From Myxococcales bacterium (GTDB taxonomy: Bacteria > Myxococcota > Polyangia > Polyangiales > Polyangiaceae), in assembly GCA_003151595.1 (NCBI GenBank), contig PLXW01000018.1, forward strand, positions 20,716 to 84,715: a stretch of 64,000 nt of DNA, given 5' to 3'. The position numbers and the translations under genes were made by a program. Below the pieces are notes generated by a model. It worked only from the letters and a program-made list of their open reading frames with translations, was not told where the DNA came from and did no database searches. Positions 38,615 through 47,463 of this stretch are shown here, one piece after another (the first letter of the stretch is position 1; every line of letters starts with the position of its first letter).

Positions 38615-39949
38615 TCAGAAGCACTCGTTGTTGATGCAATACGATGCTCCGATGTCGATGCAGTTGACGTCGTAGAGACACTCGACGCACTCGTTGCTGC
38701 TGGTGCTGCAGTAGGGGGTCGGTGCTTCGCAGCTGCCGCACGGGCTGGGGCTGGTGCACGTGCCCGCCTCGCACGAGTCTCCGCTCGGACACTCGCTATT
38801 GTTCAGGCACTGCTGGCAGGTCGCCGACTCGACGTTGCAGAAGGGAGTCGCGCCGCTGCAGGTGCCGCACACGCTGACGCACTGGCCGCTCGGGTTGCAG
38901 ACGTTCCCGACCGCGCACTCGCTGTTGGTCAGGCACTGCTGGCAGGTCGCCGACACCGTGTTGCAAAAGGGTGTCGCGGGGCTGCAGGTGCCGCATACGC
39001 TGACGCACTGGCCGCTCGCGTTGCAGTTCTGCCCGCTCGCGCACTCGCTGTTGCTCAGACATTGCACGCAGGTCGCCAGCCCGGCGTTGCAGAAGGGAGT
39101 CGGTGCGGTGCAAGTGCCGCACGCGCTCACGCACTGGTTGCTCCCGTTGCAGACCTGCCCGGCGGCGCACTCGGTGTTGTTCACGCACTGGACGCACTGG
39201 TCGCTCGGACTGCAGACCAAGCCGCTCGTGCAGTCCGACGTGTGCAGACACTGCACGCAGGTCGACGAGGTCGTGTTGCACAAAGGCGTCGGCGAGACGC
39301 ACGTGCCGCAGGGGCTGCCGGAGTCGATCCCGGCGTCGGTGCCCGCCGGCGTTCCGTACACCGTGCCGAGGAACGAGAAGTCCGTCGAGTTCGGGTCGTC
39401 GAACACCCATTCGATGTTCCCCGACTGCCCGCCGCTCCCCGCGATGCTCCCGTACACATAAGGAGCGCCGACGGCGTGCACGGTGCTCGCCGTGATCGTC
39501 GTGAACTGGGCCGTCGTCTCCGAGACTGCCACCGGGAAGTCGTTGACGATGTTCACCATGCCGCAGAGGTGAGGATCGCCGAGCGTGCCGCCGCATCCGG
39601 CGGTGTTCGTCGTGTCCCAGATCACGCTCCCCGGAACGGTGTGCACGACGACGTGGCTCGCGCCCGGACCCTCCGGGAGCTGCTGGTACTGGGGAGTGAT
39701 CGCGCCCGCGTTGGGCGCCGCGTAGGCGATCGTGATCGTCCGCTTCGCTACGCTGGCCTCGCCGCGAAAGGTGTAGAGGACGGACGCTCCGGCGGGCGCG
39801 CTCGCCGATGCAGGCTGCTGCGACGGCGCATCGATCGGCAGCGGCGCGTCGTTTCGTCCTGCCGTGGAGCAGGCGACGACGGCCCCAACGCCACAACACA
39901 TCAGGCCGGCGCGGTGGAGGCTGGATACCTTGACGACGGCCTTACCCAT
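38615..39949 (-). CDS. Cys-rich repeat lipoprotein
   Basis: A 444-residue exported protein. Lipobox with Cys at about residue 27 (GAVVAC). Residues about 50-205 form a phosphatidylethanolamine-binding or beta-sandwich-like domain (SHVVVHTVPGSVIWD). From about 210 the chain is a series of Cys-rich units of the type CLNNSECPSGDSCEAGTC and CGTCSGATPFCN, found in many myxobacterial surface proteins. Three of the units are 126-bp near-copies at DNA level. It ends in CINNECF. ATG at 39949. It is tail-to-tail with the TTL-PqqD gene, 22 bp apart. Function unknown; likely surface display or adhesion. Confidence 0.75.
   Translation of the reverse strand: MGKAVVKVSSLHRAGLMCCGVGAVVACSTAGRNDAPLPIDAPSQQPASASAPAGASVLYTFRGEASVAKRTITIAYAAPNAGAITPQYQQLPEGPGASHVVVHTVPGSVIWDTTNTAGCGGTLGDPHLCGMVNIVNDFPVAVSETTAQFTTITASTVHAVGAPYVYGSIAGSGGQSGNIEWVFDDPNSTDFSFLGTVYGTPAGTDAGIDSGSPCGTCVSPTPLCNTTSSTCVQCLHTSDCTSGLVCSPSDQCVQCVNNTECAAGQVCNGSNQCVSACGTCTAPTPFCNAGLATCVQCLSNSECASGQNCNASGQCVSVCGTCSPATPFCNTVSATCQQCLTNSECAVGNVCNPSGQCVSVCGTCSGATPFCNVESATCQQCLNNSECPSGDSCEAGTCTSPSPCGSCEAPTPYCSTSSNECVECLYDVNCIDIGASYCINNECF
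38814..39191 (-). repeat. Three 126-bp direct repeats encoding 42-residue Cys-rich units
   Basis: Corresponding TTGCA anchors at 38835, 38961 and 39087 are exactly 126 bp apart and in frame. The units differ by few bases and encode the Cys-rich modules of the lipoprotein, pointing to recent in-frame duplication. Confidence 0.75.
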
Positions 39950-40180
39950 CAGCTCAGGTTACGGGGGCCGCGCCGGCCATCGCAAGAAAGGGAGCGCGTG
40001 GTCATGCAAGTCGGTAGTCGTCCTGACTACTTCCTCGTCGGTCAGCTGGGCGGACGTTGCGATACGCACGCCCGATCCGCGGCGCGCTTTCTGACTCCAT
40101 CTCCGTCGGAACGACAGCGCCGTTCTTGTGCGCCGCGACCCACATCGCGGCGGTCTCGACCGTGTGGCAGGGTTGATCCG

Positions 40181-41794
40181 ATGGCCGGTTCGTTCATCCC
40201 TCCGATGATCAGCGAGACGCGCGCCGTCGTGCAGCCGCCGACGTCCAAGGACATCGGGGCTCAGCTCCTCGACGAGCTCTGGCGCCGCGCGCGGCAATCC
40301 ATACCCGCGTTCATCATCGTCGTGGCGATCGCTTGGCCGATCGTTCGGGAGGCCGCCCTCGCCAGCGAGCAGACGCGGGTGGCGTACGCCTCGGTCCTCG
40401 TCGTCGCCCTCGCGCGATGGATCGCGGCGATCGTCGTCTCGCGAAATGCGGCGCGGCTCTCGTCCACGCTGCGCTACCGACTGATGTTCGCCGGCGCGCT
40501 CGCGAACGGGCTCGCGATCGGTTGGCTCGACTTGCTCCTCTATCGCGAGCTCGGTCCGCTCGCCCTCGGCATCTGGATGACGTGCATCGCGGGCATCGCG
40601 GGCGGAGCGACGGTCAGCCTCGGCGCGCGGCCGGAGGTGTTTCTGGCGTACGCCACGCCCGCCATGGGAGCGTTCGCGCTGGCTCCTCTCTTGTGGCCGC
40701 GTGATCTCGCCGGCGTGGTCGCCGCGGCGATCTGCATCTGGCTCCTGTACTCGTTCGTGCAGGTCGCGCAGTACGGCAAGTCGCGGAAGGAGTTCATCGT
40801 GCTCAACCTCGAGCTCGACGCCAAGGTTCGACTCCTCAACACGAACAACACCGAGCTCGCGCGCAAGAACCTCGAGCTGGAGGAGATGAGCCGTCGCGCC
40901 GACCGCATCTTCGCGGCCCTCGGCGGCGCGCTCCCGGGCAAGGTGCTGGCGGGAAAATATCTCCTCGATTCGCGCGTGGGCACGGGCGGCTTCTCGATCG
41001 TGTTCCGCGGGACGCACGTGGGCATCGGGCGGAGCGTCGCGGTGAAGATCTTTCGCCCGCAGGCCGGGAACGACTCCGGGGCATCGCTCGAGCGCTTCCG
41101 CTACGAAGGAATGGCGAGCGGCCGCATTCGCCATCCCAACATCGTCGAGGTGCTCGACGCGGGGATCTCGGACGACGGCATCCCTTACATCGCGATGGAG
41201 CTCTTGAACGGGAACACGCTGGAGAAGGAGCTCGAGCAAGAGAAGCGACTCCCGCTCCCGCGCATCGCGTCGATCATGGAGAAGGTGTGCCTCGGGTTGG
41301 CGGCCGCGCACGACGCGAAGGTCATCCATCGTGACGTGAAGCCCGAGAACATCTTCATCGACCGCAACGAGGACGTGGAGACCGTCAAGGTGCTCGACTT
41401 CGGGATCGCGAAGATGGTCGATTCTGCGAGGGTGAACGGACAGATCACCTCGACGGGAGACCTGCTGGGAACGCCCTACTACATGGCTCCGGAGCGCCTC
41501 TTGGGGCACGAGAGCGACGAGAGCGCGGACGTGTACAGCGTCGGGCTGATCCTCTATCGCGCGCTCGTTGGTCGTCTCCCTTTCGAGGGGACCGTGGCCG
41601 AGATCATGGTGCAGGCCGTCTCCAAGCGCCCGCGTGACATCGGGGAGGTCATCACGGATCTGCCGCGAGACGTCGCGAAGCTGATCATGCGCTCGCTCGA
41701 TCAGGAGTCGGCGGAGAGGCCGACGGCGCGAGAGTTCGCGGACGCGCTCGCGAGAGCGGCACGCGGGAACGTGCGGCGAATTCACGCGGCCTGA
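40181..41794 (+). CDS. Ser/Thr protein kinase with N-terminal membrane sensor domain
   Basis: A 537-residue kinase. Unlike most, the membrane part comes first: about six helices over residues 40-190 resembling a MASE-type sensor. A coiled linker (about 200-240) follows, then the kinase domain (about 255-525) with GTGGFS, HRDVKPEN near 382-389 and DFGIAKM. The activation segment is followed by GTPYYMAPERLL. ATG at 40181. Because the sensor is membrane-embedded, the input may be a lipid, membrane state or small hydrophobic ligand. It is divergent from the Cys-rich lipoprotein gene (231 bp gap with no other gene) and converges with the ATP-grasp partner gene. Confidence 0.88.
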   Translation: MAGSFIPPMISETRAVVQPPTSKDIGAQLLDELWRRARQSIPAFIIVVAIAWPIVREAALASEQTRVAYASVLVVALARWIAAIVVSRNAARLSSTLRYRLMFAGALANGLAIGWLDLLLYRELGPLALGIWMTCIAGIAGGATVSLGARPEVFLAYATPAMGAFALAPLLWPRDLAGVVAAAICIWLLYSFVQVAQYGKSRKEFIVLNLELDAKVRLLNTNNTELARKNLELEEMSRRADRIFAALGGALPGKVLAGKYLLDSRVGTGGFSIVFRGTHVGIGRSVAVKIFRPQAGNDSGASLERFRYEGMASGRIRHPNIVEVLDAGISDDGIPYIAMELLNGNTLEKELEQEKRLPLPRIASIMEKVCLGLAAAHDAKVIHRDVKPENIFIDRNEDVETVKVLDFGIAKMVDSARVNGQITSTGDLLGTPYYMAPERLLGHESDESADVYSVGLILYRALVGRLPFEGTVAEIMVQAVSKRPRDIGEVITDLPRDVAKLIMRSLDQESAERPTAREFADALARAARGNVRRIHAA

Positions 41795-41816
41795 GAGCGC
41801 GGGGACGCCGCGCGCT

Positions 41817-42590
41817 TCACGATGCGTGCGTCCGCCCGAAGGCGCCCTCGTCGGTGCCCGAGAGCGACCAGCGAAAGAGCGCCTCTCGTACACGTGCGAA
41901 CACCGATGGCATCGAGACGCGGATGGGCACCGGCTCGCGCGAATCGCTCGTCGTCGCCTCGTGGATCTTCAGGCCATGATCCTGGAGCCGCGCGAGCACG
42001 ACCGAGAGATCGCGCGCGATCGGAGCGCCGAGAGCTTCCCGCAGGACGACGACATGTTCGATCCCGTGAGCCGTGAGCTCTCCGCCCGTCGGAAAATCGA
42101 AGCTCGTACAGACGGATCGGTTGTCGAAGACTCCGGACGGGACGAACCCGGGGGCCCGGCGACCTGCGTCGAGGAGGAAGGCCGGGGGCGCGTCCTTGCG
42201 GAGTGCGATTGCGCCAACTGAAGTCGCGCTCTCTTCGAGCGCATCGACGATGGGCCACAGATCGACGGCTGCCGGAGAGGTCGGATAGGCATTGAAGAGA
42301 GGTACCGGCCGGAAGCCTAGCCGTGCCACCGCCACGCCCGCGTGAACTGCCATCGCCCCTTGGAGATCGACGACGAGCGCCGTGTTGGTCGAATGGCCGC
42401 TGCGATAGGGCGCCGCGAGCGGGTCGAGCGGTACGACCTGCGAGAGACTCAGCGCGAGTCCGTGAGGCTCCGCAGCAACGTCCGAGATCGAGGTTCGACC
42501 TCGCACATGAGCGAAGAGCACGGGCTTGGTCCAGCGAGTCCATTCGCAACCTTGCGGCGCCCAGGCGCGGAACACTTCGTCCTTCGTCAC
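41817..42590 (-). CDS. Hypothetical partner of the ATP-grasp protein
   Basis: A 257-residue soluble protein without signal or membrane segment. It starts VTKDEVFRAWAPQGCEWTRW and has an N-terminal region with SGHSTNTALVVDLQGAMAVHAG and a later FLLDAGRRAPGFVPSG; I recognise no family. The GTG at 42590 overlaps the ATP-grasp stop by four bases (GTGA), with GAGG upstream, so the two proteins are translated together and likely act together. The Asp/Ser/Thr-containing loops could be catalytic, but no known motif is clear. Confidence 0.6.
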   Translation of the reverse strand: MTKDEVFRAWAPQGCEWTRWTKPVLFAHVRGRTSISDVAAEPHGLALSLSQVVPLDPLAAPYRSGHSTNTALVVDLQGAMAVHAGVAVARLGFRPVPLFNAYPTSPAAVDLWPIVDALEESATSVGAIALRKDAPPAFLLDAGRRAPGFVPSGVFDNRSVCTSFDFPTGGELTAHGIEHVVVLREALGAPIARDLSVVLARLQDHGLKIHEATTSDSREPVPIRVSMPSVFARVREALFRWSLSGTDEGAFGRTHAS

Positions 42591-43810
42591 GCGGCCTCGA
42601 CGAAGCATGCGGCGTCGATCGCGCCGCCATCCACGATCTCGGAAGTGGCGATACGCACGTACGTTCCGGCGACGCGGCCGTCGATCGTGTACACGCCGAT
42701 GCAAGGGCGAGCTTCGCCGAACGGCGTCGCGATCGGTGCTGTTTGGAAGCGGCGCTGCGCGACCCAGCGCTTCGGCTGCGCAGCGACCCGAATCGCCAGT
42801 GCGAGGCGCGCTCGGAGCGGAAGGCGATCGGGAAATACGATTTCGTCGCCGGTGTTGCTGTACGCGCCTTTGATCACCCACTCGTCGGCCGCGCGGAGCC
42901 AGGGCGCATCGCGGACCTCTCGCGCTTCGGGCATGGCCGCGCGGAACGCGCTCGTGGATGCGCGAAGACGATCCCAGAGAAGCGGCAATCGCTTGCTCTC
43001 GGTGAGCGCCGCTGCGCCGGGATTGGTGACAGGCGTCGCGCCACCGACGAAGAGTCCGAGCAACGAGTCGAGCTCGTCGAGCTGTGCGAGCCACTCGGCC
43101 TGGTAGAACCGCACGATGGCGGCGACGCGCCCGTCGTACTCACTGCTCTTGAAGTCCGCCGACGAACCGTTCGCGCGCATATGGCCTGCGTGTCCGATCA
43201 CCGTGTGCACTCCCCGCTCCGTGAGTAGGCGACGAAAGTAGCTCACGATCTGAACGTCCTCGATGAAGCCGGGGGCGACGAGCAGCGCGACGGGAAGCCC
43301 CGGCGCGACGCGACTCGTGATGGCATCTGCCCATCGCGCCCCCGGGTTCCCGGCGCTGGCGACACTCTCGAAGTGCGGGAGCATGAGTGACGACAAGCTC
43401 GATGCTTCGCTGTACCCACCCGGGACGTCGCTGTTCACTTCGGAGAGCGCGAACCTCTCGCCGGTCCAGTGGAAGTCGAACCGCAAGCTCCGGACCGCCG
43501 TCGGCGTCTGCGTCGAGCCCTGGCGAAAGAGGCGCCTGAGCGCCGGCGGAGTACCGAGCGTCGCGTGCAGATCCGGACGAGTGACGAGCTCGGCTTCGAT
43601 CTCGTGAAGCTCCGCGGCGAGCGCTTCCACGGTGCGAGAGAGCTCGCCCCAAGCCGCGCTGTCGATGACCAACGCATAGCGCGCGAGCGTGTCGACATCG
43701 CCGACTTGGGGGTCCCATTTGCAGGCATCGAGCACGAGCTTGCGTCGGATCGCGTCGAATGCGTCGTCGTGTAACGCGGCGGTCGTGCGGAGCGGCGACC
43801 GCGCGATCAT
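42587..43810 (-). CDS. ATP-grasp protein resembling glutathionylspermidine synthase
   Basis: A 407-residue protein of the circularly permuted ATP-grasp type. Seen: FDFHWTGERFALSEVNSDVPGG (the metal/ATP Glu-Asn motif near residue 145-165), then LPLLWDRLRA, and WVIKGAYSNTGDEIVFPD, which supplies the Lys and Gly-rich nucleotide loop. Such enzymes make amide bonds between a carboxylate and an amine with ATP. Substrate unknown. ATG at 43810; the frame continues open into an upstream repeat array, but the intervening 120 bp have low third-position GC and no coding look. Coupled to the gene at 41817 by a GTGA overlap. Confidence 0.75.
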   Translation of the reverse strand: MIARSPLRTTAALHDDAFDAIRRKLVLDACKWDPQVGDVDTLARYALVIDSAAWGELSRTVEALAAELHEIEAELVTRPDLHATLGTPPALRRLFRQGSTQTPTAVRSLRFDFHWTGERFALSEVNSDVPGGYSEASSLSSLMLPHFESVASAGNPGARWADAITSRVAPGLPVALLVAPGFIEDVQIVSYFRRLLTERGVHTVIGHAGHMRANGSSADFKSSEYDGRVAAIVRFYQAEWLAQLDELDSLLGLFVGGATPVTNPGAAALTESKRLPLLWDRLRASTSAFRAAMPEAREVRDAPWLRAADEWVIKGAYSNTGDEIVFPDRLPLRARLALAIRVAAQPKRWVAQRRFQTAPIATPFGEARPCIGVYTIDGRVAGTYVRIATSEIVDGGAIDAACFVEAA

Positions 43811-43928
43811 CGTGTGAATGCTCCGAGAGCGGCGCGCGCCGGTCAATGAAAAGGGGCGAGATCCGACGATGTGGCGGTGAGACAACTCGAGGACGTCTAT
43901 CGCCAGCCTGTCGTCGAATTGCAAAAAC

Positions 43929-44552
43929 ATGACGGCCGCGCGCGCCAACGTGACGCCCACCGCTGCCAACCCGAGGTCTCCCTTCGCCACGACGATGGCG
44001 CATGGAGACCAAACGATGGCTCCGTCAGACCACGCGATGGCACCGCCCGCCAACGTGATGGCTCGCGCTGCCAACACGAAGGCGAAGGGAGACCACGCGA
44101 TGGCTCCGTCAGACGACACGACGGCACCGCGCGCCAGCAGGACGGCACGCGACGCCAACGTGAAGGCGAGCCGAGACCACGCGAAGTCTCGAGGTGCCGA
44201 CGCGATGGCCGCTCGCGCCATCCTCATGGCAACTCGGGGCAACGAGTCGGCGCAACGTGCCAACACGTTCGGTCTCTTCGCCAGCGCGATGGCAGAAGCG
44301 GCCGACGTCGTGGCAGCGGGAGCCAACGCCATGGCGCGCGCCGGAAACGCCTTGGCCCCGCGCGCCATCGTCCTGGCAAGAGCGGCCATCGTCCTCGCAA
44401 GAGCGGCCATCGTCCTGGCAGAAGCGGCCCTCGTGTTGGCGTACGAAGGGGACGTCGTGGCGCTCGCGTCCAGCGCGATGGCGCACGCCGAAGCGCGTTT
44501 GGCGGCGCCGGCCGGGCTCGACTACGGCGCGTGCATCACCTTCAGTGAATAG
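43929..44552 (+). CDS. Possible heptad-repeat protein (coding strand uncertain)
   Basis: A possible 207-residue protein made almost wholly of 27 seven-residue units with consensus A-[N/D/I]-x-M-A-x-x (ANVMARA, DHAMAPS, AIVLARA). Third-position GC is high in this frame, but the minus-strand frame of the ATP-grasp gene shares the same wobble positions, so composition does not decide the strand. No good ribosome site precedes the ATG at 43929. It would be divergent from the ATP-grasp gene and would overlap the 3' end of the alginate lyase gene by 31 bases. It may be non-coding repeat DNA. Confidence 0.3.
   Translation: MTAARANVTPTAANPRSPFATTMAHGDQTMAPSDHAMAPPANVMARAANTKAKGDHAMAPSDDTTAPRASRTARDANVKASRDHAKSRGADAMAARAILMATRGNESAQRANTFGLFASAMAEAADVVAAGANAMARAGNALAPRAIVLARAAIVLARAAIVLAEAALVLAYEGDVVALASSAMAHAEARLAAPAGLDYGACITFSE
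43944..44510. repeat. 21-bp degenerate tandem repeat array, about 27 units
   Basis: About 27 units of 21 bp, consensus near GCCAACGTGATGGCNCGNGC. The cleanest copies are the three in a row around 44370-44432 reading GCCATCGTCCTGGCAAGAGCG with one to three changes. Several frames on both strands stay free of stops across it because 21 is a multiple of three. Flanked by the ATP-grasp gene and the alginate lyase gene. Confidence 0.85.
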
Positions 44553-45508
44553 AACTGCACCTGCGCCACGACCGCCGCGTCGTTGCCCACGGACTGATCG
44601 TAGTTGCCCGCCTTGAAGTACATCCCCTCCTGATCGAACGTCGGGGACATCGCGAAGGTCTGCGTCGCGCCCCCGTCGATGACCAGGCTGATCGTGTTTC
44701 CGGAGAGTCCGATCACGTAGCTCCACTTCGTCCCCAGCGGCACCTGGCCGACCGGGGTTTGCACTTCGTTTCCGCCGGCGGGCGTTTGCTCGATGCCGAT
44801 AGTGATCTTGCCGCTCGGGAAATAGAACAGCTCGAGGAGCGGCTTCGTCGACGACGGCGTCCCGGTGCCGAGGTGAATCTGTCCGACGGCGACGTGGTTG
44901 GGGATGAGCGTGGCCTTCAAGGTCGCGCTCAGCGTGTGCGTGCCGGGCGGGAGCCAGTTGGCCGCGGCGCCGCTCGCCGTCATCTCGCGCAGCTCGGAGC
45001 GCGGGTAGTTGGAGTTCGCGGTGGTGACGCCGTTCTCGGGATCCCAGAAGGTCATGGAGCCGTCGGTGGAATCGGTGAAGAAGTATTTGTCCTGGTGCCC
45101 CGTCGGTCCTTTCAGCTGCGCGGGAGAGAACGTCGTCGGCGCGCCGGGAGAGCCGACCGGTTCCTGGAGTTGCCAGATCGAGAGATCGAAGTTGCCGCCG
45201 GGAGGGAGCGTGGGATCGAGCGGGTTCACGGGCCCCGGCTCGGCATCTCTGTCGCCGCCGTCACCGCCGCTCGGCGCCGAGGTCTCGGAAGCGCCGGCGT
45301 CGTCGACCGAGCCTTGCGATCCGCCACCGGCGTCGTCCGAGGAGGGGCCGTCGCCGATCGGGTTCGCGGGAGACGCGCCGCCGGGCGTCGGACTTCCGAG
45401 CGATGCGCCCGCGTCGGCGCCCGACGACGCTTCACCGCCGGCGCTACCGCCGCAAGCCACGCTCGCGGAGAGAGCGGCGACGGCGGCGAGGACCAAGAAC
45501 GACTTCAT
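44522..45508 (-). CDS. Alginate lyase-type polysaccharide lyase family 7 lipoprotein
   Basis: A 328-residue lipoprotein. Lipobox ASVAC with Cys at about residue 19, then an Asp/Ala/Ser/Gly-rich linker to about residue 85, then a PL7 jelly-roll. Three PL7 motifs are seen: YPRSELREM with RSELR at 170-174, the QIH of VAVGQIHLG, and YFKAGNYDQS near the C-terminus; these hold the Arg, Gln, His and Tyr of the active site. It cleaves alginate or related uronate polymers by beta-elimination. ATG 45508 gives a clean signal peptide; ATG 45532 is also possible. Follows the beta-helix gene by 32 bp. Confidence 0.88.
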   Translation of the reverse strand: MKSFLVLAAVAALSASVACGGSAGGEASSGADAGASLGSPTPGGASPANPIGDGPSSDDAGGGSQGSVDDAGASETSAPSGGDGGDRDAEPGPVNPLDPTLPPGGNFDLSIWQLQEPVGSPGAPTTFSPAQLKGPTGHQDKYFFTDSTDGSMTFWDPENGVTTANSNYPRSELREMTASGAAANWLPPGTHTLSATLKATLIPNHVAVGQIHLGTGTPSSTKPLLELFYFPSGKITIGIEQTPAGGNEVQTPVGQVPLGTKWSYVIGLSGNTISLVIDGGATQTFAMSPTFDQEGMYFKAGNYDQSVGNDAAVVAQVQFYSLKVMHAP

Positions 45509-45540
45509 CGCGGTGACTTGTGGAGGGGACATGGGTGCGA

Positions 45541-47463
45541 TCAGTCTCCGGAGAAAGCGGTCATCGTTCCGTTGCCAACCGTTCCCCCCGTGTCATTCAC
45601 GATGTGCGCGATCGATCCCGACGCCAGCGAGACGGTCACCATGTGACGCATCGCGATCCCCGCGCCGCTCGGCGTCTCGATCCCGTTCTGTGCGGTCACG
45701 TCGTTCGAGAACACGCTGTACACACCGAGCCCTTCGGCTTTGTGCGAGGTGACGCCGTCCGCGACTTTGTACGACGGGTATCCATCGTGCCCGGCCGACG
45801 CTTGCCACGACCCTTGGTCCGGCGGGTCGTACGGCATCTCCGATTGGTAGAAGTGGACGTCGCCGCCGTTGCCGTTCCACAGCGTCTGGTATTTCTGGAA
45901 GTGCTCGACAAAGAGGCCGTACGCCGTCACGTCGTCGCCGTTCACGATGAGCCCGTTGTCGCTCTTGTTCACGTTCCAGTCGGCGCCTGCGCCGTGATCG
46001 GCGCGCCACAACCAGGTGTTGTCGAGGAGCACGTGGCGACTGTTCACCGTGATGCAGCTGCTCGCCGTCCCAACGTCAGCGCCGCCGACGCGGCAGTGCA
46101 CGTCGAAGAGCGCGGTGGGCGCCGCCGCGTGATCCTTCGCGCTCCCCGCGCTTCCGACTTCGAGCAACGTCGTCGCGCTCTTGGGTCCCGCTTCGAGGAG
46201 CAAGCCCGCGAGCGTCACGGCGTCGACGTCGGCGACCGACAGGATCGCCGTGCCGTTGTCGGGGATGAGCGTCGCCAGGCCGAGGCCCATCACGATCGTC
46301 CCCGGTCGCGCGACCGTGAGGCTGCTCTCCAGGTGATAGATCCCCGGCGTGAGCATCAGGTGCTTGCCCGCGGCGAGCGCGGCGTTCATCGTCGCGGCCG
46401 TGTCGGTGCCGGGCTTGGCGACATAGAAGCGATCGATCGAGAGCGGCGATCCCGGAGGGGCGCCCTTTGCCCAGCTGTGACCGGCGCTCGCGGTCTTCAA
46501 CGCGGGCACCATCACGAGGTAGTGACCGGCGGCGTCGAGGTAGAGGAACGGCTTCTCGCGAACGACCGGCGTAGCCGTCGTCGTCGTGTACGGCGGGCTC
46601 GGCCAGCTCCCCGAAGGAGCGGAGCCGTTTCCCACGAACACCATGTTCCAGTTCGACCCGGTCCAGCTCTGATCGTCGTTGCGCGTGACGAACTGCTGCT
46701 GCGTGCCCGAGACGATCTGACCGTCGATGAGCGAGTCGGCGATGAACCCGCCGCTCGACCAGCCGCCGTCGTCGAGGTGAATGTCGCCCTCGATGTGCAC
46801 GCGACGCAGATGCGTCCCTTGCGAGACGGCCCACACGTCAGTGTTGCCGTCGATCCCGTTGCCAGGAACGACGGCGAGGTTCTCCGCGCCACGCCAGAAG
46901 TTGCACGTCGCGTTCTGGCTGCCGAGCCAGTCAGCCTTCGCACGCACCGCTCCCGTGATGACGACGTCGTCCGGCGATTGCCCGAGGCCGAGCGCCTGGA
47001 CGTAGAAGCCGATCTTCACGTCGAGCGCGTAGCTTCCGGGCTTGAAGAAGTACGCTTTGCGAGCGGTCCCGAACTGGGCGCTGTCTTGCGCGGAGTAGAC
47101 CGAGTCGAGGCTGCTCTGGATCGTGGCCATCGGCGTCGAGGGATCGAAGACGAGGACGTTGGGGCCGAAGTCGGGGGGCGCGCTGTTCGGATCTCCGCCG
47201 CCGCACGCCGCCGTCACTGCCCAGCTCGGCGCGCACGGAGCCGCGGGCGCTCCGGTGTCGTCGCCGCTGCTCGTCGATCCGTCATCGCCGGCGCTCGCAC
47301 CGGCATCGTCGTCGCCACCGCTGGTGCCGAGCGGTGCACCCGCATCCGGGGTCGAGCCGTTCGATGGGAACGGCGACGGGGTCGATCTCGTTCCGTTGGG
47401 GGACGCTCCGCACGCGCCCAGCGCGATCGCGAACGCGACGCACGAGAGATCCCGCGCGCGCAT
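45541..47463 (-). CDS. Right-handed beta-helix (pectate-lyase-like) lipoprotein
   Basis: A 640-residue lipoprotein. Lipobox LGAC with Cys at about residue 18, an Asp/Ser-rich linker, then a long region whose repeated rungs (TIVMGLGLATLIPDNGTAI, VLLDNTWLWRADHGAGADWN, GLIVNGDDVTAYGLFVEHFQ) are typical of parallel beta-helix carbohydrate enzymes. KAYFFKPGSYALDVKIGFYV marks the helix entry and has the look of GH55/pectate-lyase superfamily proteins. Substrate not clear. ATG at 47463 overlaps the upstream GH18 stop (TGATG), so the two are coupled. Likely part of a secreted set with the PL7 and GH18 enzymes. Confidence 0.82.
   Translation of the reverse strand: MRARDLSCVAFAIALGACGASPNGTRSTPSPFPSNGSTPDAGAPLGTSGGDDDAGASAGDDGSTSSGDDTGAPAAPCAPSWAVTAACGGGDPNSAPPDFGPNVLVFDPSTPMATIQSSLDSVYSAQDSAQFGTARKAYFFKPGSYALDVKIGFYVQALGLGQSPDDVVITGAVRAKADWLGSQNATCNFWRGAENLAVVPGNGIDGNTDVWAVSQGTHLRRVHIEGDIHLDDGGWSSGGFIADSLIDGQIVSGTQQQFVTRNDDQSWTGSNWNMVFVGNGSAPSGSWPSPPYTTTTATPVVREKPFLYLDAAGHYLVMVPALKTASAGHSWAKGAPPGSPLSIDRFYVAKPGTDTAATMNAALAAGKHLMLTPGIYHLESSLTVARPGTIVMGLGLATLIPDNGTAILSVADVDAVTLAGLLLEAGPKSATTLLEVGSAGSAKDHAAAPTALFDVHCRVGGADVGTASSCITVNSRHVLLDNTWLWRADHGAGADWNVNKSDNGLIVNGDDVTAYGLFVEHFQKYQTLWNGNGGDVHFYQSEMPYDPPDQGSWQASAGHDGYPSYKVADGVTSHKAEGLGVYSVFSNDVTAQNGIETPSGAGIAMRHMVTVSLASGSIAHIVNDTGGTVGNGTMTAFSGD

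Noticed and set aside
39950..40180. Possible small gene between the Cys-rich lipoprotein and the membrane kinase
   Set aside because: Open frames there run into the kinase shadow frame or lack a start with a ribosome site; it is most likely a divergent promoter region.
43811..44410. Repeat array as N-terminal part of the ATP-grasp protein
   Set aside because: The frame is open, but about 120 bp between 43811 and 43930 have low third-position GC in that frame (TTT, TTG, CAA, ATA, TCA codons), unlike the gene body.
43944..44510. CRISPR array
   Set aside because: Units are 21-bp head-to-tail with no unique spacers, and no cas genes are present.
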